From Isosphaeraceae bacterium EP7 (GTDB lineage Bacteria > Planctomycetota > Planctomycetia > Isosphaerales > Isosphaeraceae), in the NCBI GenBank assembly GCA_038400315.1, contig CP151671.1:1-33977 (forward strand): a stretch of 33,977 bases of DNA, in the 5' to 3' direction. This document shows positions 23,955-32,950 of the stretch, piece by piece (the stretch's first letter is position 1; every line of letters begins with the position of its first letter). The position numbers and the translations under genes were made by a program. Below the pieces are notes generated by a model. That model did not search any database and had not been told where the DNA came from. It was given only the letters and a program-made list of their open reading frames with translations.

Positions 23955-24188
23955 TCACTCCTGGGCCCGGTGCGGGCACCGATCGACGGACTTGAGGATG
24001 TCCCGGGCGTGCCCCTGGGGATCGGTCGGCGTCGAGAGGACCGCACGGTCGCAGCCGTCGCGGCTGGCCTCCGGGCAGAGCAGGAAGCCCCAGGCGTGCG
24101 ACCCGCCGACCTGGACCCGCCAGCCCCGCGATTCGGCGTGCCGGATGGCCGCCTCGATGTGCTTGTTCTTGTACCGGGGGCGGGCCAT
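23955..24188 (-). CDS. HicA-like small protein (putative mRNA interferase)
   Basis: A 77-aa protein with the HicA layout: an N-terminal helix (HIEAAIRHAESRGWRVQ), the motif GGSHAWGFLLCP in which the His of GSH is the usual catalytic or RNA-contacting residue, and a final helix (GHARDILKSVDR). HicA toxins are double-stranded-RNA-binding-fold ribonucleases that cut mRNA. Differences from the classic family are the inserted segment with Cys residues (CPEASRDGC) and the lack of a classical HicB downstream. The ATG is at 24188; GGAGACG lies upstream. It is the middle gene of three closely spaced minus-strand genes. Confidence 0.6.
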   Translation of the reverse strand: MARPRYKNKHIEAAIRHAESRGWRVQVGGSHAWGFLLCPEASRDGCDRAVLSTPTDPQGHARDILKSVDRCPHRAQE

Positions 24189-24212
24189 GGGGGGCGTCTC
24201 CGGCCGGGGCGC

Positions 24213-24434
24213 TCACAATTCCGGCGGGGCCGCGTGCCCGTGGCGTTCGGCCCACTCGGCGATCGCCAGCCGGACGATGGTCGCCTTGGGCAGGTGCGTC
24301 TTGCGGTAGATCGACTCGAGCCAGTCGACGTACGCGGCGGACCCCTTCAGGTGGATCACCGCCTGGCGGCGATCCCGCGGCGCGTCGGTCGCCCCCTTCT
24401 TCGGCCTGCCCATCCGGGTTGTCCCTGCGACCAT
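24213..24434 (-). CDS. Ribbon-helix-helix-like small DNA-binding protein
   Basis: A 73-aa protein with a basic N-terminus (GRPKKG) and a CopG/Arc-like core: strand QAVIHLKGS, helix AAYVDWLESIYRKTH, turn LPKA, helix TIVRLAIAEWAERHG. It is the first gene of the three-gene unit and begins 74 bases from the perfect 25-bp inverted repeat at 24508-24568, so autoregulation from that site is plausible. GGAG precedes the ATG at 24434; an internal ATG at 24413, also with a good ribosome binding site, is an alternative start. Confidence 0.65.
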   Translation of the reverse strand: MVAGTTRMGRPKKGATDAPRDRRQAVIHLKGSAAYVDWLESIYRKTHLPKATIVRLAIAEWAERHGHAAPPEL

Positions 24435-24507
24435 CGGGTTGACTCCGCCGCTGAAAGGCAGACCGGGACGGCCCGCCCGATGATAAGTCTATCCCCGCAC
24501 CCGGAGA

Positions 24508-24568
24508 AATCAAAGGATATCTCCGGGTACCCATTGAAAACACGGGTACCCGGAGATATCCTTTGATT
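24508..24568. promoter_or_regulatory. Perfect 25-bp inverted repeat in a divergent intergenic region
   Basis: Left arm 24508-24532 (begins AATCAAAGGATATCTCC and ends GGGTACCC) is exactly reverse-complementary to 24544-24568; the loop is 11 bases. Each arm also contains the palindrome GGGTACCC. It lies between the divergent starts 24434 (minus) and 24669 (plus), the typical place of a shared operator. As a cruciform it could also be a nicking or resolution site. Confidence 0.85.
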
Positions 24569-24668
24569 GTCCGTCCGAGCGGCCCGACGACCGAGGACGG
24601 CCCGGCCGGGAGATTGAGCCCTCCCGGCCGGGCCTTGACGAGACCCTGCTTGCACAGGACCCCGACCG

Positions 24669-25025
24669 ATGGCCAATCTCGCCGCACCCCGCCGCGCCGT
24701 CAATCCCGCCCGCGTCCTCTTCGACGCCACCCGGCCTCGCCCGCGCGCCACCCGCCCCTTCGGCGCGGGCCTCCTTGCCGGCCGCCCGGCCTATCGGCCC
24801 GAGGTGACCGCCGAGGACCGGGCCGCCCACCTGGCCGGCCTGACGCTGACCGCCTCGGAGTGGGCGGTCGCGACGATGGAGGCCGAGCTGGCCAGCCGGG
24901 CCGCGGCGCTGGGGATCACCCCCGAGGAGCTGCTCGCCCGCGAGGAGGCGGAGGAGGAGGCCCGGCTGATGGCCTGCTGCCCGGCCGAGGTGCACGAGGA
25001 GTCGCTCTATCGCTTCGAGGCCTGA
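24669..25025 (+). CDS. Small helical protein of unknown function
   Basis: A 118-aa protein, basic and Pro/Arg-rich up to residue 45. It is then helical and acidic (TASEWAVATMEAELASRAAALGI; PEELLAREEAEEEARLMA) with a Cys pair near residue 102. The ATG has AGGA about ten bases upstream and codon use fits the surroundings. It is transcribed away from the ribbon-helix-helix/HicA-like unit and probably shares its control region. I do not recognise it. Confidence 0.6.
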   Translation: MANLAAPRRAVNPARVLFDATRPRPRATRPFGAGLLAGRPAYRPEVTAEDRAAHLAGLTLTASEWAVATMEAELASRAAALGITPEELLAREEAEEEARLMACCPAEVHEESLYRFEA

Positions 25026-25476
25026 CCTCGGGCCGTTGCCCGCAACCAGGCCTCGGCGGCCGCGGGCGGGACATTCCCGCCGCTGGGGCCCTGAAATCAA
25101 GTGGCCGCCGCGGCCCGCCCGAGGGCCGGGGTGGCCACTTCTCGATCGGTGCCCGGATTGCATGTCTCTGGAATCCATGGGCTTGCAACCATCCCATCCG
25201 GCCGCTTTCCTCGCACCCCGCGGCCCGCGATGCCCGCTTGAAAAACCCGCCGAATTCAAGTGAATCAAGTTGAGCCCCGGCGAGCCCCCTACCTTCGCCC
25301 TTGAAAAAACTGCCGCGGAAATCAAGTTTTCAAGTCCGCCGCCCCCCTCCCCGGCCGCGCGGCGCCCGCGCACCACCCCCTGGAGCTGCCGTGCCGGCTT
25401 GCCCCCGTCCATACACTACCTTCAACGGGCAGTCATGATGGTGTTTGGCCAGGGTTTACGCCGGAGCTTTACGCGA
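25026..25476. other. Intergenic stretch with repeated AATCAAGT words and a nested hairpin
   Basis: No supported gene. AATCAAGT occurs at 25095, 25263 and 25320. AAGTGGCC (25099-25106) pairs with GGCCACTT (25133-25140) around an inner GC stem, which may end transcription of the preceding gene. The rest is GC-rich sequence alternating with short A/T-rich words. Confidence 0.4.
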
Positions 25477-26281
25477 ATGGACGAACAGCCCGCATTGGTG
25501 GCGCTCTACCGGGTGCGACCGACGGCCAGGGGGAGTCCGGCCTGGGACTGGCCGCGCAGCAGGCCGCCGTCGAGAAGCATCGCGCCAACGCCGGCGCCCG
25601 GATCATCGCCGCCTACACCGAGGTCGAGAGCGGAACCCACGGCGACCTCGACAGGCGTCCGCAATTGCTCAGGGCCATCGCCCACGCGCGACGGTCGCGC
25701 GCCACCCTGTGCATCGCCAAGCTCGACAGGCTGGCGCGCGCAACCCCGCCGTCGTCGCCCACCTCAAGAAGGCGGGCGTCCGATTCGTCGCGTGCGACAA
25801 TCCCTTCGCCAACGAGCTGACGATTGACATCCTCGTCGCCGTCGCCGCCGACGAGGCCAGGAGGATTGCGACGAGGACCAGGGAGGCGCTGGCCGCCTAC
25901 AAGGCAGACGGGCGGGTCTCCAAGCGGATCAAGGCCCTCCACCCCAATGGGGTGCCGGCGTCGGTCGTCGAGGCCACCGCGGGGAAGCTCGGGGCCGAGC
26001 TGCCGCAGTGCCGCAACCTCACCCAGGAGGCGCGCGAGACGGGGGCACGCGCCGCGGGGGTGGCCCACCGCAGAAACGCCGAGGAGGCGTATCGCGACAT
26101 CGCCGGCTGGATGGCCGAGCTGCGGGGCGAAGGCCTCAGCCAGGCCGCCATCGCGCAGCGACTCAACGACGAGGGGCACACGACGCGAGGTGGCAAGGCG
26201 TGGGGTCAGGTCCAGGTCGGAAGGGTCCTCAAGCGAGCGGGGGAGGAAGGGACCGGAGCGAACGGATCATTGGGACGCTGA
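25477..26281 (+). pseudogene. Frameshifted serine recombinase (resolvase)
   Basis: A resolvase/invertase-type protein spread over three frames. Frame 1 starts with ATG at 25477 and reads DEQPALVALYRV. After a one-base loss near 25515 the next frame continues TDGQGESGLGLAAQQAAVE, then EVESGTHGDLDRRPQLLRAI and TLCIAKLDRLAR, the conserved catalytic-domain blocks. Near 25740 a second shift leads to NPAVVAHLKKAGVRFVACDNP and on to the C-terminal DNA-binding part (GEGLSQAAIAQRLNDEGHTTRGG), ending at 26281. The nucleophile Ser normally follows YRV as YRVST, precisely where the first break lies. Such enzymes resolve plasmid multimers. As read, no functional enzyme is made. Confidence 0.85.
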
Positions 26282-26351
26282 AAAGCCGGAGAAAATCTCC
26301 CTCCAACCCAAATACGCCAGATTAAGCATTGATACGGGGTCGCCAAAAACG

Positions 26352-26471
26352 ACCGTGGTTTGAGGGATAAATCACCGTGGTTTGAGGGATAAATCACCGT
26401 GGCCCGGGGGATGTTTTGGCGTGGTCCGGGGGATGGTTCCAGCGGGGCGACCGTGGTTCGAGGGATTTTTT
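26352..26471 (+). repeat. Five 22-bp iterons: plasmid replication origin
   Basis: Four repeats follow head to tail with exact 22-base spacing at 26352, 26374, 26396 and 26418, and a fifth starts at 26450. The first two are identical; all share CGTGG, three variable pyrimidine-rich bases, then G(A/G)GGGAT. About 120 bases later the repA gene begins. Direct repeats of about two helical turns next to an initiator gene are the hallmark of iteron plasmids, where the initiator binds to start and to limit replication. Confidence 0.92.
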
Positions 26472-26591
26472 TCGACGTAACTCTTTACGGCATAAGTGTC
26501 TTTTTTATGATAACTTTTGTATAGTAAACTCTTAAAAGAGCAACAACACGGCGGATGCTATCTTTTCGGGTTGGTCACGGCGAGGAAACTC
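26464..26591 (+). promoter_or_regulatory. AT-rich origin segment and repA leader
   Basis: Directly after the iterons the sequence becomes AT-rich (TTTTTT at 26466-26471, TCTTTTTTATGATAAC near 26499-26514, TAAACTCTTAAAAG near 26525), in strong contrast to the GC-rich plasmid. This is the expected place of origin melting and of the repA promoter. No exact DnaA box was found by eye. GAGGAA lies at 26582-26587, five or so bases before the repA ATG. Confidence 0.65.
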
Positions 26592-28052
26592 ATGGATCAG
26601 CCGGCCCTCCCCTGGTTCGGACCGCAAGAACGCCCGCAAAACGAGGCCATTCCGGTCGGCCGCGACGAGCTCAATCTCGCGGAGTTCCCGATCTGCCTGC
26701 TGGGCGACCGCGTGCCCCGCGGACTCAAGACCCTCGAGTTCGAAGATACCGTATACGACCGCCAGGCCGGGACGCGGGTCACGCGCAGGCTGACCGTCAC
26801 CGGCAGCGACCGCTACGGGCTGCCGACGGCCTCCGACGACGAGATCCTCGTCGCCTTGATCCAGCTCACCAGGCTCAGGGATTTCGCCGACCGCCACGTC
26901 GAGTTCACGCGGGGCGAGATCATCGCGATGATGGGGTGGAACGAGGGGGGGGACAGCTACGTCCGCGTCGAGGAGTCCCTCAACCGCTGGGTGGGGGTCA
27001 CGCTCTACTACGACAAGGCGTGGTGGGACCGGGCGGCGCAGGCCTGGGTCGACGCCAAGTTCCACATGCTCGAGAGCGTCTTCCTGGTGAAGCCGGGCGA
27101 CAGGAAGCGGGCCGCCGCCCGCCGGGAGCCGACATCGTCGCGGTTCTCCTGGAACGAGGTCGTCTTCGCCAGCTTCCGGGCGGAGAACCTCAAGCGGCTC
27201 GACGTCGCCGTCTACTTCGCGCTGCGCAGCTCCGTGGCCAGGCGGATGTACCGCTTCCTCGACAAGCGGTTCTACCTGCGGGCCCGCTGGGAATTCGACC
27301 TCGCGGACTTCGCCCGCGAGCACGTCGGCCTCAGCCGCAATTACGCCCCCTCCAAGCTCAAGGAGAAGCTCGCATCCGCGATCGAGGAGCTCGAGGCGAT
27401 CGGATTCCTGGCTCCCATGGGCACTGCCGGCCGGTACCCCAAGGCAGGACGTGGAAGCTGGAGCATCGTCCTCGAGCGTGGGGATGCCGCATGCGACCCG
27501 AGGTCTCCGTCACCCGCGGCCCGCGGAACCGACCTCGAGCGCGAGTTGGTCGCCCGCGGCGTCCGGCCCCCCAAGGCGACGGAGCTGGCCGCCGGGCCCC
27601 ATGCTGGCCGGGTCCGGTCCAAGCTCGAGGCCTTCGACCGCCTGGCCGCGGTGAAGGACCGGCGCATCGCCAGGAACCCGGCCGGCTACCTGGTGAAGTC
27701 GATCGAGGATGACTACGCGCCCCCCGCGGGATTCGGGCCGCCGCCCGGCCTGGCGGCTGCGGCGAGCGAGTCGCCGCCGCGGGATTCGGGGGCCGAGCTT
27801 CGCCGGGCCGAGATGGCGCAAGAGTGTGCGATCCGGGCGAGAATCGCGGCCCATTGGGAGGCCCTCCCCCCCGCCGACCGGGAGCGGCTCGACGCCGAGG
27901 CCCTCTCGCTGGCCGAGGCCTCCCTGGCCGAGTCGTACCGGGGGATGAAGGCGACGAGGAACCCGGCCGCGGCGGGCCTGATGAAGGTGATCCGCGACGT
28001 CCACATCCGCAAGGAACTCGGCCTACCGGCGCCCGCGGGGGATGCCGAATGA
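26592..28052 (+). CDS. repA: Plasmid replication initiator, RPA/RepA family
   Basis: A 486-aa initiator. The N-terminal region reads VGRDELNLAEFPICLLGDRVPRG, followed by GLPTASDDEILVALIQLTR and VEFTRGEIIAMMGW. This is the layout of the replication initiator protein A family, with two winged-helix-like domains up to about residue 290 (LADFAREHVGLSRNYAPSKLKEKL as second recognition region). The C-terminal part (HAGRVRSKLEAF, NPAGYLVKSIEDDY) is a tail common to alphaproteobacterial and planctomycete relatives. The ATG at 26592 with GAGGAA upstream is chosen over a TTG farther left inside the AT-rich origin. It sits directly behind five iterons, to which it presumably binds. Confidence 0.92.
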   Translation: MDQPALPWFGPQERPQNEAIPVGRDELNLAEFPICLLGDRVPRGLKTLEFEDTVYDRQAGTRVTRRLTVTGSDRYGLPTASDDEILVALIQLTRLRDFADRHVEFTRGEIIAMMGWNEGGDSYVRVEESLNRWVGVTLYYDKAWWDRAAQAWVDAKFHMLESVFLVKPGDRKRAAARREPTSSRFSWNEVVFASFRAENLKRLDVAVYFALRSSVARRMYRFLDKRFYLRARWEFDLADFAREHVGLSRNYAPSKLKEKLASAIEELEAIGFLAPMGTAGRYPKAGRGSWSIVLERGDAACDPRSPSPAARGTDLERELVARGVRPPKATELAAGPHAGRVRSKLEAFDRLAAVKDRRIARNPAGYLVKSIEDDYAPPAGFGPPPGLAAAASESPPRDSGAELRRAEMAQECAIRARIAAHWEALPPADRERLDAEALSLAEASLAESYRGMKATRNPAAAGLMKVIRDVHIRKELGLPAPAGDAE

Positions 28053-28145
28053 CCCGGCTTCGCTAGGGCCGGATTCGAGGCGTGGGACCTGTGAGATAAA
28101 AAACAAGAGTCACCTGGGTCGACACTACAGCTTACGAATCGAGCC

Positions 28146-31100
28146 ATGGCCTACGAACGAGGCGGGATCGCCGACAAGTTGGGGAATCGCTTCGAGAAGC
28201 TGTGGGTCGTCCAGCAACTCCTCCACCTTCTCGCCGGACACATCCAATCGGTGAAATATGAGGCAGTCGGCCCCGACGAGGTGGGGGTGGACCTCTGGAT
28301 TTCCCGTCCCGATGGACGCAGGGAGGCTCACCAATGCAAAGGCTTCCAAGGGACCAAGCCGGAATGGTCCATCGCGGATCTCGCCCGACGGGGGATCCTC
28401 GGAAATCTCCGCTATCAATTAGAGCAGGATCTATACTGCGAATTTTCTTTTATATCTACAACTTCAGCTGGGATCTTCAGGGACCTGGCCGACAGCTCCC
28501 GCATGTCAGAGAACTCGGACTCGTATTGGGAATATCAGATCAAGGCTCGTTCGAAGGCACACCGAGAAGGATTCCGCCTGTTCCGCGAATCGCTGGGCTT
28601 ATTACACGACGTCCCGGAGGATTTGGAGATTGCCTACCGGCTCCTGCGCCGGTCGCATTACCTCCCGTTCAGCGACGATGTTCAGACGCGAAGGAATCTC
28701 GAGGCCCTGGCTGCATGCTACGTCAGTGGCCCTTCCGATCGCGTGCTCGACGCGCTCAGGGCATTCTCCGAATCCGACGAGAATTTGCGGCGTGAGATTT
28801 ATGCGGACGACGTCTACGCCTATCTGCTCAGCAAGGGACATCCGCCTCGGGACCTCGCGAGGGACGGCCGACTCCCGGTCCTGGTCGGCGAGCTAATCGA
28901 TCGGTTCACCAACTCAATCCGGCCGCACCTCGCCGCGAAACTGTTGATCCCCCGCCGGGAAACTCAGGCGATCCTGGAGTGGATCGCGGCACCCGGCAAG
29001 GAACGCCTCCTGATACTCCACGGCCCGGCCGGCGGGGGGAAGAGCGGCATCCTCTTCGAACTGACCGAGGAGCTCCATGCGCGGGGGATTCCGTTCCTGC
29101 CCCTGCGCCTCGACCGACAGCCTCCCAAGGTCAATGCCCAACGCTTCGGCGAAGACTGCGGGCTGCCCGGCTCGCCGGCGCTCTGCCTCCATGCCGTCGC
29201 CGGCAATAGGACCGCGGTGCTCGTCATCGACCAGTTGGACGCCTTGCGCTGGACCAGCGCCCATTCGAGCGAGGCGTTCTCGATCTGCCAGGAGATGGTC
29301 CGCCAGGCTATGCACTCCGGCGGCAACCTACTCGTCGTGATGGGTTGCCGGACATTCGACCTGGAGAACGACCCGCAGATTAAGAAGTGGCAGCAGGGGC
29401 TGGCGTGCTCGCGGAACGTCCCCGTCGAGCCCCTGCCCGAGGCCACAATCCGCGAGGTCGCCGAACGGGCCGGGGTGCCATTCGACTCGCTCACGCGGCG
29501 TGAAAGACAGCTGCTCTCGAACGTCCAGAATCTGACCATGTGGGCGGTGGTCGCCATCCCCGGGGTGTCCGAGAGATTCTCGACCGTCACGGAATTGAGC
29601 CGGCAATTCTGGAAGAGCCGCTGGGAAGAAATCTCCAGGCGGGGGATCCCTACGTCGGAGGTCGAGGAGCTGCTCGACAGGATCACGACCTCCATGGAAA
29701 CTCGTTCCCGGCTCGATGCCCCGGGACGGCTCATGGAGGGACGATGGGCGGCGGCCAGCGAGGCCCTCCAGTCGTTGAACGTGCTGCAGGTCGCCGCCGG
29801 GAAAGTCTCCTTCTGTCATCAGAGTTACCTGGACTACCAGATCTCGAATAGGCTCCTCGAGGAGATCGACGACGGCCGTGCCACCGTGCAATCTTGGCTC
29901 GGCGCGAAGGACGGCCAATCCCTCTACCGCAGGGAGCGACTGCGGCTGATCCTGCTTCGGATGCGTGACGAGAATCCATCACGATTCCTGGATTCGCTGC
30001 GCGGGCTGCTCTTCGCCGACGATGTCCGGTTCCACCTGAAGCAGGTCGCCCTGCAGTGCCTCGGGATGCTCGACGATCCCTCCGCCGCCGAATGCGACCT
30101 GATGATCGAGCTCCTCCGCCTGCCGGACTGGAGGAACCACGCATCCGACCAGATCCTGATGAGCAACGAGTCCTGGTTCGAAGCGCTCGACGACCGCGGA
30201 CAATGGCGGGACGCCCTCGCCTCGGGCGATGATTCGACGCTGAGTTTCACCCTCCAGCTGATCCGTGCTGTCGCCCCGAAATGCGGGGATCGGATCGCGA
30301 AACTCCTCTCCCCTCACGCGGCGGAGGGGGGTGACTGGCCCTGGCGTTGCACCCAGGTCATCTGGCCCGACCCCTTGCAGGACTCCGATGCGCTCTTCGA
30401 TTTTCGCGTGCGCCTCGCCCATCTCCAAGCCGACGAGTGGGGATCAGGCTATTTACCCGAACTCGCGCGTCAGAATGCAGGCCGTTTCATCCGATTGGTG
30501 GAAGCCCGAGTCATGAGGAAACTCGATGCGGTCGATGCCGCCGATCGAGGCCTCGCCCGGGACCGGATGATGGACCGTCTCGATCAATTCCCGCGGAAAG
30601 AACGCGCCGCATTCCGAGCGTCGGGGAGGGCCGAGCCCGGCCTGGCCCTCGATAGGCTTCTGCCGTTGGCACGTCGGATCGCAGGGGCGGGCACCGGGAG
30701 GGGAGAATTCCACCGACACGGCGGCCGGGCCATCCCGGTCTGCATCTCGGATTCGTTGATCGCGGCCGGCGCGGCGGAATTGCGACAGGATGCGGACCGA
30801 TTCTTCCGCCGGATCGGAACACTCCGGGATTCGGAACCGCCGGTCGTCCAGGCGATCATTCTGGCGGCGTTAACCTGGGGCCCCGAAGCCATCGCCGACC
30901 GAGCCCTGGGATGGTTGATCGACAGACCCGCTTCCCTGAGGACGGGCGATCGATTCGAAGGCTCCATCTGGGAGCCGGCGAGGCGGCTGATCTTTCGCCA
31001 CTCCCGCCGTTGCTCCGATCAAACGTTCTCGCGGCTCGAGGCCTTCCTGCTGCGATACAGCGACGATGAAGAGCGGCGGAGCATGATCGATCGGCATGAA

Positions 31101-32777
31101 CGCGTCAGGAGAGGGAACCTCGATTACCCCAACCGGCATGGTCAGACGCAATATCACCTCCTCCCCGCGCTGGAATCGAGGCGGAAATCGGACGCCGCCA
31201 GGGGACGCGAGGCCGTCGTCCGCCGGAAATTCGACGCTCATAACGGTCACATGTTCAGCAGGAACAGGTCGCGCGGGGGTGGGGTGACTTCGCCCATTTT
31301 TCGGGCGGCCAATCGACTCTCGGACGCCGCCTGGCTCGACATCATCGGGAGAAACTCGACGGATCGAAGGCCCTCGACGACCCGGTATGGGCGGGATTAC
31401 TGCATCGAGTCGAGCCCGGGACAGTTCGCCATCGACCTGGCGAATGCGACGCATTCCGACCCCGCCCGCTTCGCGCGGCTGGCCCTTCGCATCCCCGCCG
31501 AAGCCAACCCCGCCTACCTGAATGGCTTGCTGGGCGGCCTGTCTCATGCGGACCCTCCCCAGAACCTGACCTCGGAGCAGAAGAGAGCCTGGAAATCGGC
31601 CGCTCTCGATGTCCTCCAGCCCGTGATCGCCCATGCTATGGGGCATCTCGACCTCGACTCATCCGCTGCCTTTGCCCGCATCCTGACCGGACACAGCGAC
31701 CTGAAATGGCCCGCGGTTATGCTCGAAACGGTCCTCGGCGAGATCATGGGCCTGGAGTCACGGGACTCGTCGGAGATCTTCGGCAAGGACCGGAAAGGCG
31801 ATGCCGCCCCCCCGGTCGACGACCTCCATCATCGTTCGATCAATTGCCTGCGCGGGCAGCTCGCCGCGACCATCGAGTCGCTCCTGTGGTCCGATATCGG
31901 CAGGATCTCGTCGGTGAAATCCGCGATGGAGCTGCTGGTCGTGGACGACGACCCGGCCGTCCGGGTCGCTGCCATCGGGGCCTGCGGCCCGGCATGGAAC
32001 GCCGACAAGGACTTGGCGGCGGGGTGGTTCGCCGCGGCATGCGACCATGCCGACGATCGCGTCATGGCCTGCCGCGATGCCACTCACCTCTTCCAGTTCA
32101 TCGCCGGCTCCCATCCGGGGACGGCCGAGCCGATCCTCCGGCGGATGATCGGCTCGGCCCATCCGGAAGTCACCGAGGCGGGCGCGTGCCACGCGACGTT
32201 CCTCCGGCTGTGCGGCGGGCAGATGGTAACGGACGCGGAACATTGCAGGGCCGGGACCGCTGCCCAGCGGCGAGGGGTCGCGCGGGCCGCGGTCGACCTG
32301 CTCGACGACGACGGACTCTGCCTCGACGCCCTTGGGCTGCTGATCCCACTGTGCGACGACGAGGACGAGCACGTCCGGCGCAACTGCGACCGCATCTTCC
32401 AAGTGGTTGACCTGCTCGACCGGGCAGAACTGCGCCCGCTCCTGGAGGCCTATGTCCGCTCCAGGGGTTTCCTGGGCAACCAGTGGAATATCCTGCAGTC
32501 GTTCGCGGGCCACACCGGCTCGCTCCTCCCCCTGGCCGACATCTTGATGGGCATGATCGAAGTGTGCGCAGGCCCCCTCCTCGCTGCCTCGCGGGATCTA
32601 TCGACAAGAACCCCCTCCGATCTCTCCGAGATCGGGCCCCTCCTGGTCCGCCTCTACGAGCAGGCGGAGGGTGGCTCCAGGCCCGACGTCCAGCGGCGAT
32701 GCCTGGACGCGTGGGACGTCCTCCTCGAGCGGCGTGTCGGGGTCGTGCGGACGCTGATGCATGCGATCGATCAGTGA
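28146..32777 (+). CDS. STAND NTPase with N-terminal PD-(D/E)XK nuclease (Avs-like defence protein)
   Basis: A 1543-aa protein. Residues 1-170 form a restriction-endonuclease-like domain: E17 in NRFEKLW, D49 in GVDLW, and Q63-x-K65 in AHQCKG, the D...(E/Q)xK pattern of Mrr/Cap4-type nucleases. A P-loop NTPase follows, with Walker A GPAGGGKS at 293-300 and Walker B AVLVIDQLDAL around D362, and the helical and winged-helix parts of STAND proteins up to about 560. The last thousand residues are helical, partly HEAT-like (DPAVRVAAIGACGPAW; RRMIGSAHPEVTEAGA), and should be the sensor. The order nuclease-STAND-long sensor is that of Avs antiphage proteins, which recognise a phage protein, oligomerise and degrade DNA. 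It stands alone, 93 bases after repA; only a weak ribosome binding site precedes the ATG. Defence is inferred from architecture. Confidence 0.82.
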   Translation: MAYERGGIADKLGNRFEKLWVVQQLLHLLAGHIQSVKYEAVGPDEVGVDLWISRPDGRREAHQCKGFQGTKPEWSIADLARRGILGNLRYQLEQDLYCEFSFISTTSAGIFRDLADSSRMSENSDSYWEYQIKARSKAHREGFRLFRESLGLLHDVPEDLEIAYRLLRRSHYLPFSDDVQTRRNLEALAACYVSGPSDRVLDALRAFSESDENLRREIYADDVYAYLLSKGHPPRDLARDGRLPVLVGELIDRFTNSIRPHLAAKLLIPRRETQAILEWIAAPGKERLLILHGPAGGGKSGILFELTEELHARGIPFLPLRLDRQPPKVNAQRFGEDCGLPGSPALCLHAVAGNRTAVLVIDQLDALRWTSAHSSEAFSICQEMVRQAMHSGGNLLVVMGCRTFDLENDPQIKKWQQGLACSRNVPVEPLPEATIREVAERAGVPFDSLTRRERQLLSNVQNLTMWAVVAIPGVSERFSTVTELSRQFWKSRWEEISRRGIPTSEVEELLDRITTSMETRSRLDAPGRLMEGRWAAASEALQSLNVLQVAAGKVSFCHQSYLDYQISNRLLEEIDDGRATVQSWLGAKDGQSLYRRERLRLILLRMRDENPSRFLDSLRGLLFADDVRFHLKQVALQCLGMLDDPSAAECDLMIELLRLPDWRNHASDQILMSNESWFEALDDRGQWRDALASGDDSTLSFTLQLIRAVAPKCGDRIAKLLSPHAAEGGDWPWRCTQVIWPDPLQDSDALFDFRVRLAHLQADEWGSGYLPELARQNAGRFIRLVEARVMRKLDAVDAADRGLARDRMMDRLDQFPRKERAAFRASGRAEPGLALDRLLPLARRIAGAGTGRGEFHRHGGRAIPVCISDSLIAAGAAELRQDADRFFRRIGTLRDSEPPVVQAIILAALTWGPEAIADRALGWLIDRPASLRTGDRFEGSIWEPARRLIFRHSRRCSDQTFSRLEAFLLRYSDDEERRSMIDRHERVRRGNLDYPNRHGQTQYHLLPALESRRKSDAARGREAVVRRKFDAHNGHMFSRNRSRGGGVTSPIFRAANRLSDAAWLDIIGRNSTDRRPSTTRYGRDYCIESSPGQFAIDLANATHSDPARFARLALRIPAEANPAYLNGLLGGLSHADPPQNLTSEQKRAWKSAALDVLQPVIAHAMGHLDLDSSAAFARILTGHSDLKWPAVMLETVLGEIMGLESRDSSEIFGKDRKGDAAPPVDDLHHRSINCLRGQLAATIESLLWSDIGRISSVKSAMELLVVDDDPAVRVAAIGACGPAWNADKDLAAGWFAAACDHADDRVMACRDATHLFQFIAGSHPGTAEPILRRMIGSAHPEVTEAGACHATFLRLCGGQMVTDAEHCRAGTAAQRRGVARAAVDLLDDDGLCLDALGLLIPLCDDEDEHVRRNCDRIFQVVDLLDRAELRPLLEAYVRSRGFLGNQWNILQSFAGHTGSLLPLADILMGMIEVCAGPLLAASRDLSTRTPSDLSEIGPLLVRLYEQAEGGSRPDVQRRCLDAWDVLLERRVGVVRTLMHAIDQ

Positions 32778-32950
32778 AGAATCGGGTCGGACCGGCAAAA
32801 ATCCGGAGCCCGGGAGATCGGACGTCAGGAAGGACCATCGCAGCAAGTGCCGCACACTTGTCGATCAAAGGTTGTCCTCGCTGAAAGCCGGATTTATAAT
32901 GTGGAGACCGCGGACGGAATTCGCGGCCACCTCCGACAAGGACTGTCACC

